Shown piece after piece: positions 25,149 through 32,352 of a stretch of DNA of 49,915 bases (positions are counted from its first letter, which is position 1; every line of letters begins with the position of its first letter). The position numbers were made by a program, and so were the translations under genes. The notes under the pieces are model-generated. The model had not been told where the DNA came from. It was given only the letters and a program-made list of their open reading frames with translations, and did not search any database. Source of the DNA: Physcocola sp002396385 (GTDB taxonomy: Bacteria > Bacteroidota > Bacteroidia > Bacteroidales > Paludibacteraceae); assembly GCA_946535435.1 (NCBI GenBank), contig CAMNDM010000027.1, forward strand, positions 1-49,915, given 5' to 3'.

Positions 25149-25967
25149 TTATTCCTGCTTTATCCCGTGCAGTGCCCTCAGTTTTTGTGCTAGGTCGTCG
25201 TAGTCCTTCCGCATGGTGGTGTCGTCGTAGGCGCGCTGGTTCAGTTGGTTGAGCTTTATCTTTAGTTTTTGCGGTATGGCTACTTTAAATTCCTTACAAA
25301 TGGCATACTCGACAAGCGCATCGACTTTGCCTGAATGGTGTCCGGGTTCGTAAATTACGAGTGTTGCCTTCCTGTTTTGCTCATGCTCTGCTTCGTTGGT
25401 GGCATTTGGAATTCTGGGTGCAAGAAAAGCGACTCCCACAGGAACAATATGCACATTTGTATCACCAAGTCTGGACTTGATAATCTCTCGCATATAATCT
25501 GCCCTTCTTTGCGATAACTTCATGTTGAATTCTTCAGAACCTCGTTTCTCGGTGTGCCCCAATATAATGAACAGCTCGTTGGGGTAAGCCGCCACAAACG
25601 CTGCCATCTCGTCCGTTTGTGTTTCTTGTGCGGGAGAAATGCTGCCGTTAAAATCAAAGAAATGGGCATCCCAGTTCATAACAACATCTGTTTCTTCAAC
25701 AGCCGGTTGTTGTGCGACAAGGTTTTGTGTCCCCAGTGCGGTAAGCCCCGATACCAGCCCTACAATTCTTACCACTTGTCCGGCTTTCTCTTTCAGCCTC
25801 AGTTGCTGCTCCAAGAAACTACGCTCGGATTCGCAGGCCGGACAGGTTCCCGAACAGTTCCCTTTGTGGTTGCAGACGGTTGGCGTGTAGTCAATGCCGT
25901 TGGCATCCGCAATCTGGCAGCGGATGGCTTTCAGTGTCTCACATATCTTCTTGCCTCGTGTTTCCAT
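25149..25967 (-). CDS. OmpA-like domain protein with N-terminal cysteine motif
   Basis: This 272-residue protein has three parts. Residues 1-55 form an alpha-helical head with a Cys cluster (Cys32, 38, 42, 45: CNHKGNCSGTCPACE). A hydrophobic segment at about 63-82 (VRIVGLVSGLTALGTQNLVA) is probably a membrane span. From about residue 95 an OmpA/MotB-type domain begins (FFDFNGSISPAQETQ, ILGHTEKRGSEEFNMKLSQRRADYM), a fold that binds peptidoglycan. The head would be cytoplasmic and the OmpA domain periplasmic. The similar head in front of other domains is something I recall from Bacteroides proteins. The Cys cluster may bind a metal. Function is unknown. Confidence 0.65.
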   Translation of the reverse strand: METRGKKICETLKAIRCQIADANGIDYTPTVCNHKGNCSGTCPACESERSFLEQQLRLKEKAGQVVRIVGLVSGLTALGTQNLVAQQPAVEETDVVMNWDAHFFDFNGSISPAQETQTDEMAAFVAAYPNELFIILGHTEKRGSEEFNMKLSQRRADYMREIIKSRLGDTNVHIVPVGVAFLAPRIPNATNEAEHEQNRKATLVIYEPGHHSGKVDALVEYAICKEFKVAIPQKLKIKLNQLNQRAYDDTTMRKDYDDLAQKLRALHGIKQE

Positions 25968-26084
25968 AAGTAAACGATAAACAGTTTGTTGCAGGTGTTA
26001 TACCTTTTGCTTTATGGAGGTAAATATAGATAAAAAATCTATAAGTTGTAGGCTTGCGGTCATAATCCTTTATTGAGTGGCCGA

Positions 26085-26540
26085 CTATTCTTTCTGTTTC
26101 GTCTGTTTGCCAATTGTGCCAATCAGTTTGTCGAGTAGGGGAACCATGGCCTTCAGGTCGTCAATCTCCATACCTTCTTCAAGAATCGAATGGGCTAGGC
26201 AGTTTGGCACTTCTTTTATCTGCTCTTCCAGTCTTTTCCCTTCGTTTGTTAGCGAAACAATGCATTTGCGGCTGTCGGCTTTGCTCTTCTGGCGGATAAT
26301 CAGCCCTTGTTTCTCCATGCGTTGTAGAATGGGGGTGACCGTGTTGGTCTCTAAGAGCAGTCTTTCGGTAATGTCGCCCACCACTTGGTTGTCTTTCTCC
26401 CACAACAGCATAAGTACCAGGTATTGCGGATAGGTAATACCGAACTTCTTGAAGAAAGGTGTGTAGCTGGCTGTTATCAGCCGTGCTGCCGTGTATAGTC
26501 GGAAGCACAGCTGGTTGTCTAGCTTTAACTGTGGGTACAT
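26085..26540 (-). CDS. ohrR: OhrR-type MarR family peroxide-sensing regulator
   Basis: This 151-residue winged-helix protein starts MYPQLKLDNQLCFRLYTAARLI. The Cys12 in the LCF context is where OhrR proteins carry their peroxide-sensing cysteine, and TYPQYLVLMLLWE is the OhrR-typical second helix. The DNA-binding wing is at DSRKCIVSLTNEGKRL. OhrR represses peroxidase genes until an organic hydroperoxide oxidises its cysteine. Here it is the last gene of a four-gene operon headed by a glutathione peroxidase (spacings 3, 3 and 6 bases). A palindrome sits over that operon's promoter, so autoregulation is likely. A redox-independent MarR is possible but less likely. Confidence 0.8.
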   Translation of the reverse strand: MYPQLKLDNQLCFRLYTAARLITASYTPFFKKFGITYPQYLVLMLLWEKDNQVVGDITERLLLETNTVTPILQRMEKQGLIIRQKSKADSRKCIVSLTNEGKRLEEQIKEVPNCLAHSILEEGMEIDDLKAMVPLLDKLIGTIGKQTKQKE

Positions 26541-26546
26541 AACGGC

Positions 26547-26735
26547 CTATTTTTTCAGGTTGTACTTCTCGCAGACGGCTTTGCGCTCCTCTTCGTCTAA
26601 AGAGGCTAGGTAGCCCTTCCAACCGGGGCAGAAGCCGATGTGCCACCTCCAGAAGCGGCCTATCAGCGATTTGGGGTTCTTGTCGTATCTGGCGCGTAAT
26701 TTGCAGTTCGCGCAGGGTTTTGTATTTGTTGCCAT
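26547..26735 (-). CDS. Small conserved-looking cysteine protein
   Basis: This 62-residue cytoplasmic-looking protein has a CANCKLRARYD start and a WRWHIGFCPGW centre, so three cysteines in all, and an acidic/basic C-terminal helix (LDEEERKAVCEKYNL) with a fourth. It lies 3 bases after the small membrane protein and 6 bases before ohrR, so its expression is tied to theirs. I do not know a function. The cysteines and the operon suggest a redox or metal-binding role in peroxide stress (inference). Confidence 0.6.
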   Translation of the reverse strand: MATNTKPCANCKLRARYDKNPKSLIGRFWRWHIGFCPGWKGYLASLDEEERKAVCEKYNLKK

Positions 26736-26738
26736 AGT

Positions 26739-27002
26739 TTATTCTGTTTTAGTTGTTTTTCTGTTTTTCCACCATTTTTTCAACCGGTTTAGTCCTTCGG
26801 CTCCTATTATTGTCAAACCAGTGTATTGGAACGTTTTAGCCAGCCCGAAAAAAACGAACCATAGTGCAGCACGATAGCTGTTTTCCAAATCGAAAAGTAA
26901 GGGTAAGAACGCCAATATGTAGCATGGTACACAAAGAGCGAGCACAATTACCCCAGTTTTGAAAGAAAATCTGCTAAGAAATTTTTTTATTTTCTCTTTC
27001 AA
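26739..27002 (-). CDS. Small two-span membrane protein
   Basis: This 87-residue protein has two hydrophobic stretches (about residues 17-37, VIVLALCVPCYILAFLPLLF, and 45-66, AALWFVFFGLAKTFQYTGL). These are followed by a GAEGLNRLKKWWKNRK basic tail. The layout recalls short two-helix proteins called transporter suffix domain proteins, but the match is loose. It starts 3 bases after the gpx stop and belongs to the gpx-ohrR operon. Function unknown. Confidence 0.6.
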   Translation of the reverse strand: MKEKIKKFLSRFSFKTGVIVLALCVPCYILAFLPLLFDLENSYRAALWFVFFGLAKTFQYTGLTIIGAEGLNRLKKWWKNRKTTKTE

Positions 27003-27005
27003 AGC

Positions 27006-27563
27006 TTATCCTTTTATTAGTTTGACCACAGCTGACTCTATTTGTTCTGGTGTAACCGTAGGAGCAAACCGCTGGACAACATTGCCCTGACGGTCGACCA
27101 AAAATTTCTCGAAATTCCATTTTATGTCGTTTTCCCCGCGGCTTTTACCATTACAAAGCGAACTGATACTTATCATCAAGTTCATAAAGAAGTTGCCACG
27201 TCCTTCAGCTTTTTTTGCCGACTCTTTCAGGAAAGTGTATAAAGGGGACTCGTTTGGCCCGTTAACATCAATTTTCTTGAAACGAGGGAAGGTAGTGTCG
27301 TACTTCAGCGTACAAAACTGGTTGATTTCTTCATCGTTACCTTTTGCCTGTTCCATAAATTGGTTACACGGAAAGTCGAGAATTACAAATCCTGCATCTT
27401 TATACTTTCTGTAGAGTTCCTCAAGGGCTTTGTATTGTGGTGTTAACCCGCATCCGGTAGCGGTGTTGACGATTAGCATAACCTGCCCTTTGAACTCGCT
27501 CAGCGAAACCTCTACATCTTGCTGCTGCTGACGTTTCATTACATTAATCTCGTATATTCCCAT
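27006..27563 (-). CDS. Glutathione peroxidase-type thiol peroxidase
   Basis: This 185-residue protein has Cys38 in IVNTATGCGLTPQY (the catalytic position, Cys rather than selenocysteine), Gln and Asn partners in FPCNQFMEQ, and Trp in DIKWNFEKFL. All four elements of the GPx active site are present. Bacterial Cys-GPx usually uses thioredoxin to reduce lipid or organic hydroperoxides. No signal peptide; cytoplasmic. It is the first gene of an operon that ends with an OhrR-like regulator. The start at 27563 keeps the family's MxIYEI opening. Confidence 0.88.
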   Translation of the reverse strand: MGIYEINVMKRQQQQDVEVSLSEFKGQVMLIVNTATGCGLTPQYKALEELYRKYKDAGFVILDFPCNQFMEQAKGNDEEINQFCTLKYDTTFPRFKKIDVNGPNESPLYTFLKESAKKAEGRGNFFMNLMISISSLCNGKSRGENDIKWNFEKFLVDRQGNVVQRFAPTVTPEQIESAVVKLIKG

Positions 27564-27632
27564 AATGAAATAATTTTAATCGTTTACGACTTAGTTTTTT
27601 ACTATTTTTATTTGTTCATTGCTGAACTTTCA

Positions 27633-27663
27633 CAAATATATAACTTTATTTTTATATCGCACA
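27633..27663 (-). promoter_or_regulatory. Promoter of the gpx-ohrR operon
   Basis: On the minus strand TGTG (27663-27660, three of four bases of TTTG), 19 bases, then TATATTTG (27640-27633), a perfect TAnnTTTG. The palindrome at 27653-27670 is centred on the -33 element. Confidence 0.65.
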
Positions 27664-27670
27664 CGATATA
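27653..27670. promoter_or_regulatory. Candidate OhrR operator
   Basis: TATATCG-CACA-CGATATA is a perfect 7-base inverted repeat with a 4-base centre. Its AT-rich arms are the kind of site MarR/OhrR dimers bind, and its position over -33 would block sigma binding. Confidence 0.55.
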
Positions 27671-27708
27671 TTAAAGTATTTTTCAAGAAATGCGTTTTTT
27701 CTTACAAT

Positions 27709-28944
27709 CTATTCAATCCATACGTCTACTTTGGTAATATCGCCTAGATGCTTCATGTCGTTTGGAATGAAAACAGAGAAGCCGGATAACAACAAATCTC
27801 TTGTGTTGACTACGACACCGTCTGTATAGACGAACATAGACTCAATAACAGGTAGTTCATAGAAATGAGTTGGTTGATGATCACATTTGTGTAAATGTTG
27901 GCAGAAATACGTATTCCTAATATCTTTTTTCCTCTGTTTACCCTCTTCTCCATTTTCGGGATTATTGCCCGTCAGACTCCGAAATAGTTTTTCCCCTTTT
28001 TTCTTTGACCCATACATATATTTGATCATATCATATACAAGGAAGTCATCTAAAAGGAAGATATGATACTTCCCCTCCTTTTCTGAAGATTCGTAATATG
28101 GAATGGTAGTCGATATATGAGCTATTTTCCCTAAGGGACCAAAAGAGAGAAGTGGAATATCGTCGTACATTTTTTTTAGATAAACAAATGAATCGTTGCA
28201 GTAGTAGGTGTCTATATAGTGTGGTAAGAAACAGGGGTGTGGTGCTGTGGTTATATTGTTGTAGTGCTCTATCATGTCGTTTATACTAGATATGTATTCG
28301 CTTTTATTAACCTTATTGGCGATTAAGCTGTCTCTTTCATGAATTAATTGACTGTTTCTAATTGAATCAGTATAGTCCAGCCATTGATAAAACAACTGTA
28401 CCTTTCGGCTTAAAGGGTCTGAACTGTGTTTCTCCATTTCGTCTCTCGATTTGTTTTTCCAGATACGCGTAAAAGCATTTAATTCATCTATATCTGGATT
28501 AAATCGGAGGAATGGGGTGTATTTCTCTTTTAACGGCAAAAACAAGGTGTCATTTGGGGTAAAGGCATTTACAAAACACTCGGTAAAAAAGTCGTAGTCA
28601 GAAATATTATACGTCGGTAGCCATTTAAGCATGTCGTTTATCTTATGATATGACCAAAGATTGTTAAGATTCATCAGTGTGCGATAAAAAACACTTAGAG
28701 TATTAGAGTCTGGTTTTACGGTTAAGAAACTGTCGGCCATATTTGACAAAGAATTCTGATAGGCCTTCTTCTTCGATATTTCCTCTGTTTCAGAAATAGG
28801 CATAGTTAATTCCTCTTCATCAGTTTCCTGTTGAACAGTCTCCTTTTTGAGTTCTGATTTGTCGTTGTGCTGTGGTGTAGCTATTTGAAAGGAAAAGAGA
28901 AGAAGTAAGAGAATAGTAACGGTTTTATGGGTCAGATGTTTCAT
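27709..28944 (-). CDS. Hypothetical secreted protein
   Basis: This 411-residue protein has a signal peptide (KTVTILLLLLFSFQIATPQ) and no Cys at the cleavage site, so it is likely periplasmic or secreted. The first 50 residues of the mature part are very acidic and Glu-rich (ETVQQETDEEELTMPISETEE). The body is rich in Tyr, Phe and Asp, with PTYNISDYDFFTECF and HPCFLPHYIDTYYCNDSF. I recognise no domain. It stands alone and diverges from the LEA2-like lipoprotein gene. Confidence 0.55.
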   Translation of the reverse strand: MKHLTHKTVTILLLLLFSFQIATPQHNDKSELKKETVQQETDEEELTMPISETEEISKKKAYQNSLSNMADSFLTVKPDSNTLSVFYRTLMNLNNLWSYHKINDMLKWLPTYNISDYDFFTECFVNAFTPNDTLFLPLKEKYTPFLRFNPDIDELNAFTRIWKNKSRDEMEKHSSDPLSRKVQLFYQWLDYTDSIRNSQLIHERDSLIANKVNKSEYISSINDMIEHYNNITTAPHPCFLPHYIDTYYCNDSFVYLKKMYDDIPLLSFGPLGKIAHISTTIPYYESSEKEGKYHIFLLDDFLVYDMIKYMYGSKKKGEKLFRSLTGNNPENGEEGKQRKKDIRNTYFCQHLHKCDHQPTHFYELPVIESMFVYTDGVVVNTRDLLLSGFSVFIPNDMKHLGDITKVDVWIE

Positions 28945-29031
28945 ATAAGAATGAGAGTAACGTGCTTATTTTCGCAGGTGCGTCTAATGTATTTGTGTTT
29001 TTTATTTGCCTGTGGCAGATGTTTGATAATG

Positions 29032-29039
29032 CAAAAATA
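29032..29039 (-). promoter_or_regulatory. Candidate -7 element for the gene at 28944
   Basis: The minus strand reads TATTTTTG (29039-29032), an exact TAnnTTTG, about 90 bases from the start codon. No good -33 element is visible at the right distance. Confidence 0.3.
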
Positions 29040-29065
29040 ACCTTAAAGTAGAATATTTGACTGTT

Positions 29066-29099
29066 ATTGCAGTAAAATCTGCGGTTACTATTATTTTTG
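29066..29099 (+). promoter_or_regulatory. Candidate promoter for the LEA2-like lipoprotein and Nudix genes
   Basis: ATTG at 29066-29069 is followed after 22 bases by TATTTTTG at 29092-29099 (exact -7). The spacing is slightly long. The ATG at 29134 is 35 bases downstream. Confidence 0.45.
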
Positions 29100-29133
29100 C
29101 AGTGTGTTCTGTTAATTAGAATAGACGATTATT

Positions 29134-29730
29134 ATGAAAACCTTTAATGTTATTTCTGCGTGTGTGCTTGTTTCAATTATGAGCTCATGCAGTTCAGTTA
29201 CTGGACTTAAAAACATGGCCGATTGTAAATTCAAGTTTCAAAGTGTATCTGACGTCAAGCTTGGATCTATTGACCTGACGAACAAGAAGAGTTATAAAAA
29301 CTTGAAATTTGCCGATGTGGCCCAGTTAATGTCCGATTACGCCAACAAGCAGATGATGCTTGATATGACTGTGAACATGAAGGTGAAAAATCCGAACGAC
29401 CAAATAGCCCAACTCGATGGTATGGACTACATTTTGTGGATTGACGACCAACAGATGGCAGAAGGTGTAACTAAAAATCAAATTAAAATTGAGGCTAAAT
29501 CGGAGAGTAATGTGGCGTTGCCTGTCACAATGAACATCTACGAATCGTTGAAAGGTAAGAAACTGGAGACGATGGCTCAATTTGCTTTTGGTTTGGCTAC
29601 TGAAAATGCCGACGCCAGCCGTGTGAAGGTTTCAATCAAACCGTTTTTCACTTTCGGAAACGATACCGTCCGCTTCCCTTCCTACATTACTATTGGCGGC
29701 GACCAGATAATGCCTAAAAAGAAAAATTAG
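29134..29730 (+). CDS. LEA2/WHy-like lipoprotein
   Basis: This 198-residue protein has a lipoprotein signal (VLVSIMSSCSS, Cys at about residue 20). Its body fits the LEA type 2 / WHy-like family: an N-terminal KFKFQSVSDVKLGSIDLT strand, then NMKVKNPNDQIAQLDGMDYILWID, then SESNVALPVTMNIYESL. These beta-sandwich domains are known from desiccation-related and envelope proteins. The lipid anchor places it in the envelope facing the periplasm or the outside. It is 9 bases upstream of the Nudix gene and probably co-transcribed. Family call by pattern. Confidence 0.65.
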   Translation: MKTFNVISACVLVSIMSSCSSVTGLKNMADCKFKFQSVSDVKLGSIDLTNKKSYKNLKFADVAQLMSDYANKQMMLDMTVNMKVKNPNDQIAQLDGMDYILWIDDQQMAEGVTKNQIKIEAKSESNVALPVTMNIYESLKGKKLETMAQFAFGLATENADASRVKVSIKPFFTFGNDTVRFPSYITIGGDQIMPKKKN

Positions 29731-29739
29731 AATAATCTT

Positions 29740-30204
29740 ATGGATTTTAAAGAAACCACCTTAGGCTATATTGAGTGGAACGGCTGTTACCTGATGCTCT
29801 ACCGCAATAAGAAGAACAACGACCCAAACGAAGGCAAGTGGATTGGAATTGGTGGACATATTGAAAAAGGGGAAACTCCCGACGACTGTTTCGTGAGGGA
29901 GGTCCGTGAGGAAACTGGTATAGTCCTCGACAGTTTCACCAAGAGGGGTGTGGTAGACTTTATCTCCGACACTGCAGACAACGAGCGGATGCACCTCTAT
30001 ACGGCCTCTGTCGACTCGTCGTTTTTTTCCGACTGCAACGAGGGTACCCTAAAATGGGTTCCTAAGGAAGAAATTCTGCAACTCAATTTGTGGGAAGGCG
30101 ACAAGCATTTCCTCATACCCCTTATAAAAGACGAAATCGACATCCATCTCCGTCTGGTTTACGAAGGTTGGAAGTTGGTTAAAGTTGAACAAGCAGAACA
30201 ATAA
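29740..30204 (+). CDS. Nudix hydrolase (MutT/8-oxo-dGTP diphosphatase-like)
   Basis: This 154-residue protein has a complete Nudix box, GHIEKGETPDDCFVREVREE followed by TGI, at about residues 38-60 (GX5EX7REUXEEXGU). The preceding GKWIGIGGHIE is typical of the MutT/8-oxo-dGTPase group. It hydrolyses a nucleoside diphosphate linked to X, most likely oxidised nucleotides. The C-terminal part (LKWVPKEEILQLNLWEGDKHFL) matches that group too. Substrate not proven. Confidence 0.85.
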   Translation: MDFKETTLGYIEWNGCYLMLYRNKKNNDPNEGKWIGIGGHIEKGETPDDCFVREVREETGIVLDSFTKRGVVDFISDTADNERMHLYTASVDSSFFSDCNEGTLKWVPKEEILQLNLWEGDKHFLIPLIKDEIDIHLRLVYEGWKLVKVEQAEQ

Positions 30205-30628
30205 CTTTTGTAAACCTAGTTTTCATGATACAAAAATAGGAAAAAAATAGAGGAACAGCACTCTCACAGCGCCGTTCCTCCGCCAATATAAAAAAGTAAG
30301 TGTTATGTCAGTGTTTTCTAAACCACGGACTATCATAAAAAGATCACGACAAAAGTATAGAAAAGAGGGCTGTTGGGTTAGTATGTAAATTTCAAACAAA
30401 ATAGGCAGTCGGAGTAATTCAGCGTTAAAATTTGACGAAATAGACTTTATAAAATGTTTTATTAACTATAAATCAGTTAGTTTGCTTTTTGGTGGAAAGC
30501 GTAAATTTTCGGCAAAAATGCTGTTTTTCTGCTATTCTGTACGCAAGTTTATAAGCTCGTATTTCAAGTTTTCTATTTATTTATCCTGCTTGCTATGCAA
30601 ATAATTGCTATTAGCTCCCTTCTTTATT
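30205..30628. other. Intergenic region between convergent genes
   Basis: No gene is seen. A 7-base stem GAGGAAC (30250-30256) / GTTCCTC (30274-30280) lies about 45 bases after the Nudix stop and may weakly terminate; it has no clear T-run. A 27-codon basic open frame begins at the ATG at 30305 but has nothing to support it. The rest is AT-rich. Confidence 0.45.
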
Positions 30629-31216
30629 CTACTGGCAGGTCTCCTTTATTATTTTACCCAATTCCTTACCCGCTTTCTCATATGCTCCAGCCAAACGGCT
30701 GGCAGCATTGAATTCGTGTCCCATAACAGCCCATCCCGGGCAGTTAGAAATTGAAATCTCGGCCAGCACCTTATCGGGATAAGCAGTTTCAACCACCCTT
30801 ATCACAATACTTATTTCTGCAATTTTGTGTCCGACACCTGCGTGCACCCCCGGTTCCATATGGTGGGTGTTGACTATAAACGAATACTTTTGTTCGTTGT
30901 AATTGTTGTTTGACATATTGCAATTTTTTTCGAACATATCAATAAAATGTTTGGGATAGGCTTGTTGCTTGTTCATTTCCCATGTTTTGGCGAATTCATC
31001 GCCTTTGCCTGGTTTATGAGCGTTATATTCGCTGACTTTTTTTTTGATGTAGTTGGCTTCAGTTATTTCTTCGACCATCAGATTGTCGTATGTGAATTTA
31101 ATGTTGACACAATTTACACCATTTAAAAAGACCAGGTTGCCGGCTGTATGAACTTTAATAGCATTTGCCCAAGCAAAACCAGTTAACATTGCCATTAACA
31201 ATAGAAATTTTTTCAT
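30629..31216 (-). CDS. Hypothetical secreted protein
   Basis: This 195-residue protein has a signal peptide (MKKFLLLMAMLTGFAWANA) and a mature beta-rich body. The part from YSFIVNTHHMEPGVHAGVG through RVVETAYPDKVLAEISIS to GHEFNAASRLAGAYEKAGKELGKII has the shape of a family of small Bacteroidales envelope proteins with a conserved RLxxAYxKAGKxLGK end. I have no function for it. It is monocistronic, and the long AT-rich upstream region probably holds its promoter. Confidence 0.6.
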   Translation of the reverse strand: MKKFLLLMAMLTGFAWANAIKVHTAGNLVFLNGVNCVNIKFTYDNLMVEEITEANYIKKKVSEYNAHKPGKGDEFAKTWEMNKQQAYPKHFIDMFEKNCNMSNNNYNEQKYSFIVNTHHMEPGVHAGVGHKIAEISIVIRVVETAYPDKVLAEISISNCPGWAVMGHEFNAASRLAGAYEKAGKELGKIIKETCQ

Positions 31217-31650
31217 ATACAGATTAATTTTATAGTTTTAGATAAATAAAGTTTGGTTAAACCTCTTATTATGATTAAACAAGGTTTATTTGCAAAAGAA
31301 AGAAAAAAACTTATACAATCCAATATGCAGATACTAATATTTGAGTTTGAATTTTTATTTTTCTTTCAGATTTCCATTTAAGCAATAAAATGCTATCTAT
31401 TATGACTATAAGTAGTTGCGATATTTGTTTGTTTAATTTTGCTAATGAATGAACAACACTCTAAATAGTTCCAGTGTTTGTAACATTATAGTCTCAGAAA
31501 TACACCGTATAATCCTAACTTTAGTATCATAAAATCGTATTTCTATATGGTAATCAACTCATATTATTTGGTTAATTATGGTTTAGTAGTTTGCTTTTGT
31601 ATATATTTGTACGTATCAGATAAATAGTATGTATTTGTAAGTAGTATCAT
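31217..31650. other. Long AT-rich divergent intergenic region
   Basis: No gene is seen in 434 bases between divergent genes. It contains two exact TAnnTTTG elements on the plus strand (TAATTTTG at 31434-31441 and TATATTTG at 31602-31609). The second lies 41 bases before the rnhA ATG and is the likely promoter, although no good -33 element sits at the expected distance. Confidence 0.45.
31602..31609 (+). promoter_or_regulatory. -7 element for the RNase HI gene
   Basis: TATATTTG matches TAnnTTTG exactly, 41 bases upstream of the start codon. The -33 element is not clear. Confidence 0.4.
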
Positions 31651-32352
31651 ATGGAAAACTGGAGATTTACTACACCCAATATTGAGCTTTACTCAGATGG
31701 TTCAGCAGATCCTAATCCGGGTAAAGGTGGATATGGAATAATACTAAGATATAATGGCATAAGTAAAGAATTCTCTTGCGGTTTTTCTTTAACTACCAAC
31801 AACCGTATGGAAATTATGGGCGTTGTTTGTGGTTTGGAAAAATTGAAAACTAAGTCAAATGTAGAGGTCTATACAGATTCTAGTTATGTGGTACAAGCTG
31901 TAAACGACAGATGGATAGAAGGTTGGATAAGGAAGGGCTGGAAAAACAGCGCTGGGAATATTGTGCAGAACATAGATTTATGGAAAAGGCTATGTGATAT
32001 GATAGCGAAGCACAACGTTAATTTCAATTGGATAAAGGGACATGCTGGTCATCCGGAAAACGAACGTTGTGACCAGTTAGCGAAAAGTGCGTATGAAAAT
32101 AGTGTGAACCTGTGTGTAGATGAGGGATATGAGCCAGAGAGAAGAGCACCTCAAAAAGTATTAAAAGAGGGTGATTTGTGCAAAAAGTGCTTAACACCTG
32201 TGATTAAGGTCATTCCCTCAAAAAAAAGTCAAAAAAAAGAAAAAGCTTATCACTTTGCGTATTATCTACTTTGTCCCAATTGTCGTACAATGTATATGTT
32301 AGAAGAAGCGAAAGTATTTAGAAATAAAGACCAATCTGATGAATTGTTTTAA
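31651..32352 (+). CDS. rnhA: Ribonuclease HI with C-terminal zinc ribbon
   Basis: The 233-residue protein begins with a complete RNase HI domain (residues about 8-150). The four catalytic acids are Asp16 (YSDGSADPNPG), Glu54 (NNRMEIMG), Asp76 (YTDSSYVVQ) and Asp141 (NERCDQLAK), with His131 in KGHAGHPENERC. It cleaves RNA in RNA/DNA hybrids. An added C-terminal part has CxxC at 177-180 (CKKC) and at 208-211 (CPNC), a zinc-ribbon pattern that may bind nucleic acid. The stop codon overlaps that of the convergent giant helicase gene by three bases (TTAA). Confidence 0.9.
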   Translation: MENWRFTTPNIELYSDGSADPNPGKGGYGIILRYNGISKEFSCGFSLTTNNRMEIMGVVCGLEKLKTKSNVEVYTDSSYVVQAVNDRWIEGWIRKGWKNSAGNIVQNIDLWKRLCDMIAKHNVNFNWIKGHAGHPENERCDQLAKSAYENSVNLCVDEGYEPERRAPQKVLKEGDLCKKCLTPVIKVIPSKKSQKKEKAYHFAYYLLCPNCRTMYMLEEAKVFRNKDQSDELF

